NCBI RefSeq assembly: GCF_024543085.1
Contig: NZ_JANHNZ010000009.1
Coordinates: forward strand, 1 to 64,000
From: Granulicatella seriolae
GTDB lineage: Bacteria > Bacillota > Bacilli > Lactobacillales > Aerococcaceae
Reading direction: 5' to 3'
Length of the DNA: 64,000 nt
The translations under genes were made by a program, and so were the position numbers. Of the stretch, positions 18,369-27,970 are shown piece by piece; within the stretch, counting starts at the first letter, position 1, and each line of letters starts with the position of its first letter. Below the pieces are notes generated by a model that saw nothing but the letters and a program-made list of their open reading frames with translations, ran no database searches and had not been told where the DNA came from.

Positions 18369-19757
18369 TTAAGCTTTGGGTAAACGAATGGTAAAGGTGG
18401 TTCCAACATTTTCTTGACTAGTTACATCAATAGTTCCATTATGACGGTTCACCAGAGATTTTACAATAGCTAATCCAATACCGGATTCACCATATTTGGT
18501 GCTCTTCCTTGAAACATCCGCCTTATAGAACCGCTCCCAGATGGACTCGATTTCTTTGGCACTAATACCAATACCACTATCACTAATCTCAATCACCGAA
18601 TCATTCTTTTCTTGGTAACCCTTAATCAAAACATTCCCATGGTCGGTAAATTGGATAGCATTTTTTGTAATATTAAATAAAATTTGAACGAATCGGTCAT
18701 AATCTGCATAGATTTTAAAGTTGTCTGAGCATTCAAAGGATAGGCTATTTTCCTTTGTTTTAGACAGCTCTTGCAATTGGTCAACCACTGTTTGAAAGGC
18801 TTTTTTACCATCAAACACTTGCTTGGTTAGAACAATCTGGTCGGAACGAATTTTTTCATAGTCCAGGTTCTCATTGACCAGGCGGATTAAGCGTTGCGTT
18901 TCGTTACTGATTAATTCTAAACTACGTTCTCTGCGGCTTTCTGGAATCATATTATGCGCCAATCCCTCTAGCAAACCATTCATAGTTGTTAAAGGTGTCC
19001 GCATCTCGTGAGCCACATCCATCATAAATTGCCGGCGAAGATTCTCTTGTCGGTCAATCTCCTGCTCAGATTTTTTAAGTGAACAGACCATCTGGTTAAA
19101 GTCTGTTGCCAAATCATCAAATTCATCCTTAGATTTAGTTGGAATTTCAATATCAAAATTTCCTTGTGCAATCTCATGCGTAGCTTTTCTGAGTCGGTTG
19201 ATTCGAATGGTTTGGTAGCGAGCAAAGAACAAGCTCAAAAGCATGGCCACCAAGGTTGCAATACCAAAAGCAAGGATTAAGTTATCTCTCAATTCATTGA
19301 GTTGTGCTTGAATTCGACTAACCGGTGACCCTATGGCTATAAAACCCGAATATTCTTGCGACTTAAAGATGGGGTAATAGATAGTCACCATCTCAGTATC
19401 CGACAGAGAAAAATTTGTCCGACGAAACTGAATAATTTCCCCACCACGTAAGCGTAGTAGCTCCGACTGCGATAGGGTACTTGACTGAACAAAGGTAGAA
19501 AAGGGATACGTCATGTAGTTATTCTTATCAAAAATGGCAATCTGAACATGCTCATTCTCCATTAGTTTGGTGGCTTGTTGCAGTTCTTCACTAGTTAATT
19601 GGTTGACAATAATGGATTGAGCATACCCTGATAGTTGTTGTGCCCGTTGCAGATAAATATTTTGCATATTGAAACTGTATATCATTCCGCCACAAACTGA
19701 AATGGTCACGAGAGCAACTGCTAAGAAGCCGAATAATTGTTGATAGAAATATTTCAT
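18369..19757 (-). CDS. Sensor histidine kinase
   Basis: Membrane sensor kinase of 462 residues. One N-terminal helix (about 8-28) is followed by an extracellular sensor of about 130 residues, a second helix (about 158-178), a HAMP linker (about 180-232), a HisKA domain with His250 in AHEMRTPL, and HATPase motifs NAIQF, DSGIGI and GESGIGLAI. It overlaps the response regulator stop by one base, so it is the partner kinase. The signal is unknown. A long imperfect inverted repeat (about 18302-18360) follows and may end the transcript. Confidence 0.93.
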   Translation of the reverse strand: MKYFYQQLFGFLAVALVTISVCGGMIYSFNMQNIYLQRAQQLSGYAQSIIVNQLTSEELQQATKLMENEHVQIAIFDKNNYMTYPFSTFVQSSTLSQSELLRLRGGEIIQFRRTNFSLSDTEMVTIYYPIFKSQEYSGFIAIGSPVSRIQAQLNELRDNLILAFGIATLVAMLLSLFFARYQTIRINRLRKATHEIAQGNFDIEIPTKSKDEFDDLATDFNQMVCSLKKSEQEIDRQENLRRQFMMDVAHEMRTPLTTMNGLLEGLAHNMIPESRRERSLELISNETQRLIRLVNENLDYEKIRSDQIVLTKQVFDGKKAFQTVVDQLQELSKTKENSLSFECSDNFKIYADYDRFVQILFNITKNAIQFTDHGNVLIKGYQEKNDSVIEISDSGIGISAKEIESIWERFYKADVSRKSTKYGESGIGLAIVKSLVNRHNGTIDVTSQENVGTTFTIRLPKA

Positions 19758-20467
19758 TAGACAACTCCACTATCGTCAAATTTATAGCCGACTCCCCAAA
19801 CTGTTTGGATGACTTGCGGCCCTGCCAATTCTATTTTTTGACGCAACTTTTTAATATGGGCATCAATAGTTCTCTCATCACCAAAATAGGGATCTTCCCA
19901 GATACGAGTCAAGAGGTGTTCTCTGGTAAACACTTGCCTTGGGTGTTTGGCCATAACCACTAAGAGGTCAAACTCTTTTGGAGTTAGACCAACAATCTCT
20001 TGTCCATCTAAAAAGGCCTCATGGGTTTTCGTGTTGATGGAAACATGTTCCGTAATAATGTCAAAGTCCCCTTCTTTATTTTCAACATTCTTAGAGCTCA
20101 AGTTTAAACGACGGTATAGGGCTTTTATCCGAGCCATCAAGGTCAGCGGACTAAACGGTTTAGTGACATAATCATCGGCCCCGATTTCCAAACCAATCAC
20201 TTGGTCGCTCTCAGAGTCCCTAGCCGTTAGCATGATAATGGGCACCAACTCATCCAGTTGACGAATTTTTCGGCAAATCTGCATACCATCCATAGACGGT
20301 AAGTTTAAATCTAGAATAACAAAGTCCCATGAGTCTTGGTCCAGTTTGAAGGCATCAAAGCCTTCTTTTCCATCATGGTAAAACTTAGCTACCCAATCTT
20401 CCTTTTCAAAAAACATTTCCATCATCTCGCATACTGCTTCATTGTCTTCAATCATGAGTATATTCAT
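19757..20467 (-). CDS. OmpR/PhoB family response regulator
   Basis: DNA-binding regulator of 236 residues. The receiver domain has acidic residues near position 8, phospho-acceptor Asp53 in FVILDLNLP, and Lys in DYVTKPFSPL. The C-terminal winged helix carries LTPKEFDLL and GVGYKF. It is co-transcribed with the histidine kinase, which it precedes. Its target genes are not visible in the window; the adjacent rex gene is separated by a terminator. Confidence 0.94.
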   Translation of the reverse strand: MNILMIEDNEAVCEMMEMFFEKEDWVAKFYHDGKEGFDAFKLDQDSWDFVILDLNLPSMDGMQICRKIRQLDELVPIIMLTARDSESDQVIGLEIGADDYVTKPFSPLTLMARIKALYRRLNLSSKNVENKEGDFDIITEHVSINTKTHEAFLDGQEIVGLTPKEFDLLVVMAKHPRQVFTREHLLTRIWEDPYFGDERTIDAHIKKLRQKIELAGPQVIQTVWGVGYKFDDSGVV

Positions 20468-20605
20468 AGTCGTTTCCTCACTTTAGTGGATTTGGTCTTA
20501 TCTTTTCATCTCTTAACCTAAGTATACTATATTCTGTTTGGTGAGTTTAACAAAAAGATATGAAAAAACTATGAAAGCTACGTGAAAGGTCTGCTTGTTT
20601 GCAAA

Positions 20606-20643
20606 CAAAAAACTGTCCAACAAGAAATAACTTGCTGAACAGT
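20606..20643 (-). terminator. Terminator of rex
   Basis: Arms 20611-20624 and 20631-20643 pair almost perfectly, with TTTTTTG following on the minus strand. Confidence 0.8.
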
Positions 20644-20656
20644 GGATTGGACTTAT

Positions 20657-21307
20657 TTACTCTTGTGCTGCTTCTATTTCTTTTTGTTTATCCAAGAAAT
20701 AGATTAAGGTTTGCAATTCATTCGTTAAGTCAACATTTTGCACGCGCACAGACTCTGGCAATGATAGACGCAGAGGTGTGAAGTTCAAGATGCCTTTCAC
20801 TCCAGCTTTGACCAAATCATGTGCTGTCTCTTGAGCCACTTCTTGAGGAACCGTTAGAATAACTACTTCAATTTGTTGTAATTGGATTTGTTCAACCATT
20901 TCATCCATTGGGTAAACTGGTACGCCTCTTAGAATCTTGCCAACCAAATCATCTGAAACATCAAAAGCTGCCGAAATACGCACATTGTTACTTTGATGGA
21001 AATTATAATTCAATAAAGCTTGGCCTAAGTTACCTACGCCAACAAGAGCTACGTTGGTTAAACGGTCTTGGTTTAAGGTGTGGCTAAAAAAATCTAATAG
21101 GTATTCAACATCATACCCATAACCTCTTTTTCCTAAGGCACCAAAATATGAGAAATCTCGACGGATAGTGGCACTATCTACTTTAACTGCCTCACTTAAT
21201 TCCGTAGAAGAAATTCTTCTTTTACCGGCATCATGTAAGAATCTCAAGTAGCGATGATAAATAGGTAAACGTCTTGCTGTAGCCTTTGGTATTTCAAGAA
21301 CTTTCAT
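20657..21307 (-). CDS. rex: Redox-sensing transcriptional repressor Rex
   Basis: Repressor that senses the NADH/NAD+ ratio and controls fermentation genes. The N-terminal winged helix (about 10-80) has [27 protein letters not shown]-type recognition elements. The C-terminal Rossmann domain has [10 protein letters not shown]. Length 216 is typical. ATG follows AAAGGAG. The next 358 bases, to the divergent ABC-F gene, hold promoters and one weak Rex-box-like sequence, so autoregulation is possible but unproven. Confidence 0.95.
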   Translation of the reverse strand: MKVLEIPKATARRLPIYHRYLRFLHDAGKRRISSTELSEAVKVDSATIRRDFSYFGALGKRGYGYDVEYLLDFFSHTLNQDRLTNVALVGVGNLGQALLNYNFHQSNNVRISAAFDVSDDLVGKILRGVPVYPMDEMVEQIQLQQIEVVILTVPQEVAQETAHDLVKAGVKGILNFTPLRLSLPESVRVQNVDLTNELQTLIYFLDKQKEIEAAQE

Positions 21308-21665
21308 TAGTGTATTCGCTCCTTTAATATATTTTCGATTTCCTTATTTGAATCATGCTAGCTTTATCACACTCAATTCATAGATAGCATAATTTCAACA
21401 GTACTTTACGATGTTCATTATACCACTTTTTCACAATTAATCTATAGAAAGGCTACAATTCAATAAAAATTTCTATATTTTTTTAACAATCTTTTCTAGC
21501 CCTGTTTGTGAATGTCATTTCATCTTTTGGTATCTATTCAATTACAGGGCTGCACTAATATGGTACACTATATAGTGATTAGGTGGAAAGCTACTTAAAT
21601 AATGTAGTAAAGATGTTATTCTTACAGAGCACACCCAATAAATTTTTATGATATGAGGAATTAAG
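21308..21665. other. Divergent promoter region between rex and the ABC-F gene
   Basis: AT-rich stretch with no gene. It contains TTGTGAATGTCATTTCAT (21506-21523), whose left half matches the Rex box half-site TTGTGAA while the right half is poor. ATGAGGAATTAAG just before 21666 is the ribosome site of the ABC-F gene. Confidence 0.4.
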
Positions 21666-23618
21666 ATGATTTTATTACAAGGACAATCATTGGCACGTCA
21701 TTTTGGACCTGATGTGCTTTTTGAAAATATTTCTATCGACATTCAAGAGCAATCTAGAATTGCCTTAGTTGGGCGCAACGGTACCGGCAAGTCAACACTC
21801 TTAAAAATGTTGGCTGGGATTGAATCACCCTCTTTAGGAACGGTTTCCAAAAAGCGCGACCTTTCTATTGGGTATCTAGATCAATATGCTGCTATCGAGT
21901 CGACCAATACCATTTGGCAGGAGATGGTTGAGCTTTTTGAAGATGTTGAAACTTTGAAGGAACAGGCTCAGAAAGCTGCAGAAAGTTTGGGAAATCCACT
22001 TATTTTAGCAGATGAACAACTCTATCAACAGGCCTTGGCACGGTATGATCAATTGCAAGTTCTTTTGGAAGAAAAGAATGCTTACGGCTATCCTTCTGAA
22101 ATTCGAACAGTCTTACATGGCTTTCAGTTTTATGAAGCAGACTATGATAAGCCTATTCAGCAATTATCCGGTGGGCAGCGTACACGGTTGGCCTTGGCAA
22201 AAATTCTATTAGAAAAGCACGATTTACTGATTCTTGATGAACCAACCAACCACTTAGATATCGAAACCCTGAGTTGGTTAGAGGATTATCTAAAAGCTTC
22301 AAACTTGGCTTTAGTGATTGTCTCCCATGACCAATACTTTTTGGATCGAGTGTGCAACGAAGTTTATGAAATCCAACATGGAAAATCCCAGCACTATTCA
22401 GGTAACTATTCGTATTATTTGGAGGAGCGTGAGGCTCGTTTCTTACTGCAACAAAAAGCCTATGAAAAACAACAGGAAGAAATCCATAAGTTGGAAGACT
22501 TTGTGGCAAGAAACTTGGTGCGTGCTTCTACCACCAAGCGAGCTCAATCTCGTAGAAAGCAATTGGAAAAAATGGAGCGAATCGAACGTCCTAAAGGCAA
22601 TGAACGCTCTGCTAGATTTAGTTTCGCTACTGAAAAAGAATCTGGTAATCAGGTATTACAAGTAGATGAAGCCTATGTGGGGTATGACGGACAGATTTTT
22701 TCTGGACCAATTACCTTCCAAGTGCGCAAACAAGACTCTATCGCTATTGTTGGCCCTAATGGTATTGGCAAATCCACCCTATTAAAATCCATCCGACAAG
22801 AAATTCCCTTTATTAAAGGTCAAGCGACTTTGGGAGCTAATGTTCGATTGGGGTATTATGACCAAAATTTATCAGGACTGACTCCTAACAATACAGTGAT
22901 TGAAGAATTGTGGCAAAACCACTCCACCATGAATGAAAAAGATATCCGTACAATTCTAGGAAGCTTTCTCTTTAGTGGTAGTGATGTCGAGAAAACTAGT
23001 GCTCAACTAAGTGGGGGCGAAAAGGCTCGCTTGTCTTTGGCAAAGCTATCCTTAGAGCACGATAATTTCCTTATTCTAGATGAACCGACCAACCACTTGG
23101 ATATTGATAGTAAGGAGGTTTTGGAGGAGGCATTAGCTTCCTTTGATGGAACAATCCTCTTTGTTTCCCATGACCGGTATTTCATTAATCAACTTGCCAC
23201 ATCCATCCTGGAGTTGTCACCTACTGGCAGCAAACTCTATCTAGGTGACTATGACTACTACTTGGAAAAGAAAAAAGAGGAAGAAGAGATTCAACAGTTA
23301 TTAAGCACGGTAGACTCTTCAAAAGACGGATCCGATGAAAGAAGTGATATTCCACAAGCTAAAAGTCACTATCACTTATCTAAGGAAGAACAAAAACGCT
23401 TAAGGAGCCTACAAAGGCGAATTGAACAAATTGAATTGGAATTAGAAGATATAGAAAATGAAGTAGCAGAAATTCATGAAGAATTAAGTTTAGAATCCGT
23501 TTATTCAGACCCCGTACAAAGCTCTAAATTGCAAGTTAGATTGGAAGAATTGGAGTTCAAACAAGAGCAAGATTTGTTAGCTTGGGAGGAATTGAGTCTG
23601 GAGTTAGAGAAAGAATAA
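21666..23618 (+). CDS. ABC-F family ATPase (YdiF/Uup-like)
   Basis: Soluble tandem ATPase of 650 residues that binds the ribosome and helps translation. The two ATP sites have Walker A GRNGTGKST and GPNGIGKST, signatures LSGGQRTR and LSGGEKAR, and Walker B LLILDEPTNHLDIET and FLILDEPTNHLDIDS. The inter-domain linker (about 240-320) is basic. A C-terminal coiled coil (about 570-650) is typical of the YdiF/Uup group. There are no membrane helices, so it is not a transporter. It stands alone. Confidence 0.92.
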   Translation: MILLQGQSLARHFGPDVLFENISIDIQEQSRIALVGRNGTGKSTLLKMLAGIESPSLGTVSKKRDLSIGYLDQYAAIESTNTIWQEMVELFEDVETLKEQAQKAAESLGNPLILADEQLYQQALARYDQLQVLLEEKNAYGYPSEIRTVLHGFQFYEADYDKPIQQLSGGQRTRLALAKILLEKHDLLILDEPTNHLDIETLSWLEDYLKASNLALVIVSHDQYFLDRVCNEVYEIQHGKSQHYSGNYSYYLEEREARFLLQQKAYEKQQEEIHKLEDFVARNLVRASTTKRAQSRRKQLEKMERIERPKGNERSARFSFATEKESGNQVLQVDEAYVGYDGQIFSGPITFQVRKQDSIAIVGPNGIGKSTLLKSIRQEIPFIKGQATLGANVRLGYYDQNLSGLTPNNTVIEELWQNHSTMNEKDIRTILGSFLFSGSDVEKTSAQLSGGEKARLSLAKLSLEHDNFLILDEPTNHLDIDSKEVLEEALASFDGTILFVSHDRYFINQLATSILELSPTGSKLYLGDYDYYLEKKKEEEEIQQLLSTVDSSKDGSDERSDIPQAKSHYHLSKEEQKRLRSLQRRIEQIELELEDIENEVAEIHEELSLESVYSDPVQSSKLQVRLEELEFKQEQDLLAWEELSLELEKE

Positions 23619-23658
23619 GTATCACCTTCTAATTATGGAGCAATCTCCCAAAAACCCA

Positions 23659-23687
23659 TTGACAACGCTTCCTTTATAGTGTATATT
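23659..23687 (+). promoter_or_regulatory. Promoter of the bglG-PTS operon
   Basis: TTGACA (23659-23664) and TATATT (23682-23687) are separated by 17 bases. The RAT/terminator switch begins about 13 bases downstream. Confidence 0.75.
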
Positions 23688-23699
23688 GGCCTTGTTAAT

Positions 23700-23768
23700 G
23701 GATAGTTATTATTGAGTTAAGCTAGACCTAAACAACGCCAATAGTGGGGCTTGTTTAGGTTTTTTTCT
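23700..23768 (+). promoter_or_regulatory. RAT site and overlapping terminator (BglG/LicT antitermination switch)
   Basis: Bases 23700-23728 give a 29-base element beginning GGATAGTTA and ending ACC. It matches in length and key positions the ribonucleic antiterminator consensus bound by LicT/SacY proteins. Its last bases form the 5' arm of a terminator: ACCTAAACAA (23726-23735) with TTGTTTAGGT (23751-23760), then seven T. RAT binding and termination are thus mutually exclusive. Confidence 0.82.
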
Positions 23769-23809
23769 ATATACAATCTCTTTCATCAAATTAAGGGGGG
23801 CCGATTATT

Positions 23810-24658
23810 TTGGAAATTCTAAAAGTATTAAATAATAATGTGGTCATCGTCCTAAATGAGGAAAATGAAGAAGTAATACTTATGGGCAATGGCTTGGGTT
23901 TCCAGATGAAGCCAGGCTCAGAAGTCAACACTGAAAAGGTCGAAAAGATTTTTAAACTTGAAAACCAAATGGAATCCGAGCAAATCAAACAACTTTTTGC
24001 AGAAATTCCCGAAGAAATCATCGATATATCTTATAAGATTTTATCAGATGCTAAAGAGACTTTGAATAAAGAGTTGAATGAATCCTCTTTTATTGCCATC
24101 GCGGATCACCTACATTCTTCTATCCAACGGTATCAGAAAAATATACAAGTAAAGAATTTCTTACTATGGGATATTAAACGGTTCTTCTCAACCGAATTGG
24201 AGATAGCCCGAAAAGCAATTCAAATGGTCAATGAACAACTTCATGTCTCATTAACAGATGATGAAGCTGGTTTTCTAGCTCTACACATCACCAATGCACA
24301 GATTGACAATCAAAATGAAGATGCCATCAGCCTAACTCAATTGATGGAAGAGATATTAACGGTTATCAAATACACTCTACGAATTAGCTTTGCTGAAAAC
24401 GATATATACTTTCAACGTTTTATCACACATCTAAAATTTTTCACTGAACAAGTTTTAAAAAGTGATGCAGCTCCTCAAGCTGAGGATCAAGTACAAAATG
24501 AGCTTTTTGAGCTTGTTACTAGTCAATATCCTGAAGCTTTTGTGGCAACAAAAAAAGTAGCTGAGTTATTGGAGAATCGGCGTAACTATACTATGTCCAA
24601 AGACGAGAAGGTATACATTACCATTCACTTAGCTCGTATTCTCGATAAAACAAATTAG
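23810..24658 (+). CDS. BglG/LicT family transcriptional antiterminator
   Basis: RNA-binding antiterminator of 282 residues. The N-terminal CAT domain (1-55) binds the RAT hairpin. Two PTS regulation domains (about 65-170 and 175-280) carry the conserved histidines (for example ADHLHSSIQRY and ITIHLARI). PTS phosphorylation of these histidines would couple activity to sugar supply. The start is TTG 23810, 9 bases after AAGGGGGG; no ATG fits the conserved N-terminus. The RAT/terminator in its own leader shows autoregulation, and the PTS gene follows after 140 bases. Confidence 0.9.
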   Translation: MEILKVLNNNVVIVLNEENEEVILMGNGLGFQMKPGSEVNTEKVEKIFKLENQMESEQIKQLFAEIPEEIIDISYKILSDAKETLNKELNESSFIAIADHLHSSIQRYQKNIQVKNFLLWDIKRFFSTELEIARKAIQMVNEQLHVSLTDDEAGFLALHITNAQIDNQNEDAISLTQLMEEILTVIKYTLRISFAENDIYFQRFITHLKFFTEQVLKSDAAPQAEDQVQNELFELVTSQYPEAFVATKKVAELLENRRNYTMSKDEKVYITIHLARILDKTN

Positions 24659-24798
24659 AAGGAGACTTATCTCCTTATCTAAATAACCACCTAAAAGGAG
24701 CGTAGGTAGTCATTTGCCTGTGGAAGGGCATTGGATCGTGACATTCGGTTGGCGAGACCTCTGAATAAAAAATAAGAAAACATTTGGAGGAATTATAA

Positions 24799-26697
24799 AT
24801 GGGTAAATATGAAGAACTTGCAACAAATATTGTTAAAGAGGTCGGTGGAAAAGAAAATGTCAACTCCTTAACCAACTGCATCACTCGACTTCGCTTTAAA
24901 CTAAAAGATGAAAGTAAGGCAAACACGCAAGCCTTAAAAAATATGGATGGTGTTGTCACCGTAATGCAAGCAGGCGGTCAATACCAAGTTGTCATTGGGA
25001 ATCATGTGCCTGATGTTCGTAAAGATGTAGATGCTGTATTAGGTGTCTTAGAAGAAACTACTAACGATGGACCAAAAGGTAATTTATTCGACCAATTCGT
25101 TGATATGATTTCAGGTATTTTTCAACCTATTCTAGCGCCTTTATCTGCAGCCGGTATGTTAAAAGGGGTTAATGCGATTTTGGCATTTGCTTTAGGAGCT
25201 AATTTTTCTGCCAGTTCCACTTATGCTGTCTTTAACGCAATGGGGGATGGCCTCTTCCTCTTCTTACCAATCTTTATTGGATACACCGCCATGAAAAAAT
25301 TTGGTGGCTCACCTTTTCTTGGTATGATGATTGCTACAAGTTTGCTCTATACTGGATTCATTGATGGTTCAGCAACTGCATTATTTGCTGAAAGTGGTGG
25401 ACTTAATTTCTTTGGTGTCCCATTTTCGATTCCACCTGCAGGCTACGGTTCAACAGTTATGCCAATTATTGCAGCGGCAGCATTTGCATCCTTCTTAGAA
25501 AAACAGCTAAGAAAAATCATCCCAGACGTCGTAAAACTCTTCTTAGTACCCTTCTTTACAGCCTTGGTTACAATACCACTAACCTTTTTAGTGATTGGGC
25601 CAGTTATGAATTTTGCATCTGACGGACTTGGAAATGCTTTGCTTGCTATTCAAAACTTCAATCCAATCCTCTTTGGTGCAATTCTTGGCTTCTCTTGGCA
25701 GGTTTTAGTAATGTTCGGTATGCACTGGGCAATTATCCCCTTCGCCATTATTGCTTTATCCCAAGGTCAGCCAACCGCTCTCCTAACTCCTGCTGGAAGT
25801 GTCTCTTTTGCACAAACAGGAGCAGTCCTTGCCGTTATGTTAAAAACTAAAAATTCAAAACTAAAAGAACTATCCGTACCATCTTTTATCTCCGGATTAT
25901 TCGGTGTTACTGAGCCAGCAATCTATGGGATTACTTTACCAAAGAAAAAACCTTTCTGGGCTTCCTGTATTGTCGGTGGGGTAACAGGAGCTATTGCAAT
26001 GGGACTAGGCATTGTAGGTTACCAAATGGGAGGATTGGGTATTTTTAGATATACTTCAAGTATTTCTCCGGATGGTAACATGACATTTGCTATCTACAAT
26101 ATGATTCTAGATGCCGCTGCACTTATTGCAGGTTTTGGTTTAGCTTGGATTCTAGGCTTTAAAGATGATGAACCAACTATTCAGCTATCAAAAGAAGAAG
26201 CAAAATTAGCAGCAACTGGTCAAAAAAAGAAACTAGCAAAAGATGATGTTTTTTCACCAATTGAAGGAAAAGTACTCCCTTTAAGTGAAGCTAGAGATGC
26301 TGCCTTTTCAGAAGGTATTATGGGGAAAGGTGTTGTTATTGAACCAAGTAAGGGTGAAGTTGTCGCACCATTTGATGGTACGGTATTGACAGTCTTCCCT
26401 ACAAAACACGCTATTGGCTTAATCTCAGATAATGGAACGGAGCTGTTAATCCATATCGGTATCGACACTGTTCAACTAGAAGGAAAAGGCTTTGAATCCT
26501 TTGTTGAACAGAATGCGCGGATAAAAAAAGGCGACAAATTAGTATCTTTCGATATAAAAGCTATCGAAGAGGCAGGTTATAGCACACAAGTACCAATCAT
26601 TATTACAAATACGCCTGATTATGTTGATGTCATTGCCACTTCTGAACCAGCAGCTAAACAAGGAGACCTCTTAATCACTACTATTATTGCAAATTAA
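24799..26697 (+). CDS. Beta-glucoside-type PTS transporter, EIIBCA
   Basis: Single-chain PTS permease of 632 residues. EIIB comes first, with phospho-Cys27 in NCITRLRF. EIIC follows (about 105-455), with about ten helices and the substrate-site motif GVTEPAIYGI. EIIA comes last (about 475-632), with the active His in LLIHIGIDTV. The domain order B-C-A is that of BglP/SacX/TreP-type proteins, and control by a LicT-type protein points to aryl-beta-glucosides or a related disaccharide. Unusually, no phospho-glycosidase gene follows. Confidence 0.9.
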   Translation: MGKYEELATNIVKEVGGKENVNSLTNCITRLRFKLKDESKANTQALKNMDGVVTVMQAGGQYQVVIGNHVPDVRKDVDAVLGVLEETTNDGPKGNLFDQFVDMISGIFQPILAPLSAAGMLKGVNAILAFALGANFSASSTYAVFNAMGDGLFLFLPIFIGYTAMKKFGGSPFLGMMIATSLLYTGFIDGSATALFAESGGLNFFGVPFSIPPAGYGSTVMPIIAAAAFASFLEKQLRKIIPDVVKLFLVPFFTALVTIPLTFLVIGPVMNFASDGLGNALLAIQNFNPILFGAILGFSWQVLVMFGMHWAIIPFAIIALSQGQPTALLTPAGSVSFAQTGAVLAVMLKTKNSKLKELSVPSFISGLFGVTEPAIYGITLPKKKPFWASCIVGGVTGAIAMGLGIVGYQMGGLGIFRYTSSISPDGNMTFAIYNMILDAAALIAGFGLAWILGFKDDEPTIQLSKEEAKLAATGQKKKLAKDDVFSPIEGKVLPLSEARDAAFSEGIMGKGVVIEPSKGEVVAPFDGTVLTVFPTKHAIGLISDNGTELLIHIGIDTVQLEGKGFESFVEQNARIKKGDKLVSFDIKAIEEAGYSTQVPIIITNTPDYVDVIATSEPAAKQGDLLITTIIAN

Positions 26698-26815
26698 GCT
26701 CCTAGAGCATAACTCACGCTACAAAGTTTCCCAGGTAAGAACCAGAACTACTAAGGGCAACTATGCTAGATACCTCGCTATTTCCGAGTCTTATCTGGAT
26801 ACTCTTACATCATTA

Positions 26816-26866
26816 AAAAAAGGCTTAGAATCTACGTTCTAATGAACATTGATTCTAAGCCTTTTT
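26816..26866. terminator. Bidirectional terminator, PTS gene / TagO-like gene
   Basis: A 16-bp stem (26816-26831 region with 26851-26866) has A and T runs on both sides. It separates the convergent PTS and glycosyltransferase genes. Confidence 0.85.
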
Positions 26867-26887
26867 GAATATCTAAGTAGCTAACTT

Positions 26888-27919
26888 TCATTTTTCCTTA
26901 CGTTCTCTGATAGACAACCAATACAGAACGCCACCGCAAATCAATCCGACTACTAACAAGATACCACCTATTATAGGCGAGATCGGGAAAATCAAGGCTG
27001 TTAAGCTAAAAATTAGGCACAAGCCAAAAATTAATAGAACAGCCTGCTTATGGCTAAAGCCAAGCCTTAGTAAACGATGGTGTAAATGAGCTTTATCAGC
27101 TCTACTAATAGGTTCTTTGCGCATAAGCCTTCTAAAAATTGCCGCTACACTATCCGAAATCGGAACTCCAAGAACTGCAAAAGGGATAATCATGGTAAAG
27201 AAGGTAGCATTTTTCAGGTTATTCAATGAAAATACAGCAATCATAAACCCAATAAAAAGGGCTCCTGTATCTCCTAAATAAATCTTAGCGGGAAAAAAGT
27301 TATGTGGGAAAAAGCCTGCAATGGCTGACCATAATAGAATAATCCCTGCCAAAGCTAGAACGGAACCATCACTAGAAAAGATGTAACCTATTGTCCCCAT
27401 CGTCATCAAGGCGATCATCGAAATACCACTGGCTAAACCATCTAACCCATCCATCAGGTTTACAGCATTTGTTATCAAAAATAGCCACAAGACAGTAATT
27501 AAAAGACTAAAAAAACCTAAAGAAATGTACCCCACAAAGGGTAAGGTCATGGTACTAATCCGTACATTTCCACCGTAAAATGCTACCAGAGAGGCTAGTA
27601 TAATCCCAATCGATTTCTTCAATGGTGATAAATCGTACCGATCATCAATAATCCCTGTTAGGAGGATAATTGCTGAGGCAATAAAGATAGCAATACGCGC
27701 TTGGTCAAAGCTACGAAAACTATAAAAATAGAAGAACCAAAAATTAAGAAAAATAGCGATTCCACCCATGGTCGGAATGGGCTTGGTTTGAATTTTCCGC
27801 CTACCCGGATAGTCATAGATGTGATACTTTTTTGCAAATCTAATTAAAAAAAATGTAGAAAGAAAAGTAGAGATTCCTGTCGCTAACGCCATGATAATGG
27901 TGTATAAGGTAATATTCAT
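26888..27919 (-). CDS. Undecaprenyl-phosphate GlcNAc-1-phosphate transferase (TagO/WecA-like)
   Basis: Polytopic membrane enzyme of 343 residues with about ten helices that transfers GlcNAc-1-phosphate to undecaprenyl phosphate. This starts wall teichoic acid or polysaccharide linkage-unit synthesis. The catalytic motifs of the MraY/WecA superfamily are visible: GIIDDRYDL with the paired Asp, NAVNLMDGLDGLA, and the HHRLLRLGFSH loop of the WecA/TagO subgroup. It is not MraY itself, which lacks that loop. Confidence 0.88.
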   Translation of the reverse strand: MNITLYTIIMALATGISTFLSTFFLIRFAKKYHIYDYPGRRKIQTKPIPTMGGIAIFLNFWFFYFYSFRSFDQARIAIFIASAIILLTGIIDDRYDLSPLKKSIGIILASLVAFYGGNVRISTMTLPFVGYISLGFFSLLITVLWLFLITNAVNLMDGLDGLASGISMIALMTMGTIGYIFSSDGSVLALAGIILLWSAIAGFFPHNFFPAKIYLGDTGALFIGFMIAVFSLNNLKNATFFTMIIPFAVLGVPISDSVAAIFRRLMRKEPISRADKAHLHHRLLRLGFSHKQAVLLIFGLCLIFSLTALIFPISPIIGGILLVVGLICGGVLYWLSIRERKEK

Positions 27920-27970
27920 TTTCTAGTCCTTTCTACCATGATTAGCAGCTAGGAAGGTTTTAAGACTGAT

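Noticed and set aside
21506-21523. Rex operator in the rex promoter region
   Set aside because: Only the left half matches TTGTGAA; the right half is too poor to call a site.
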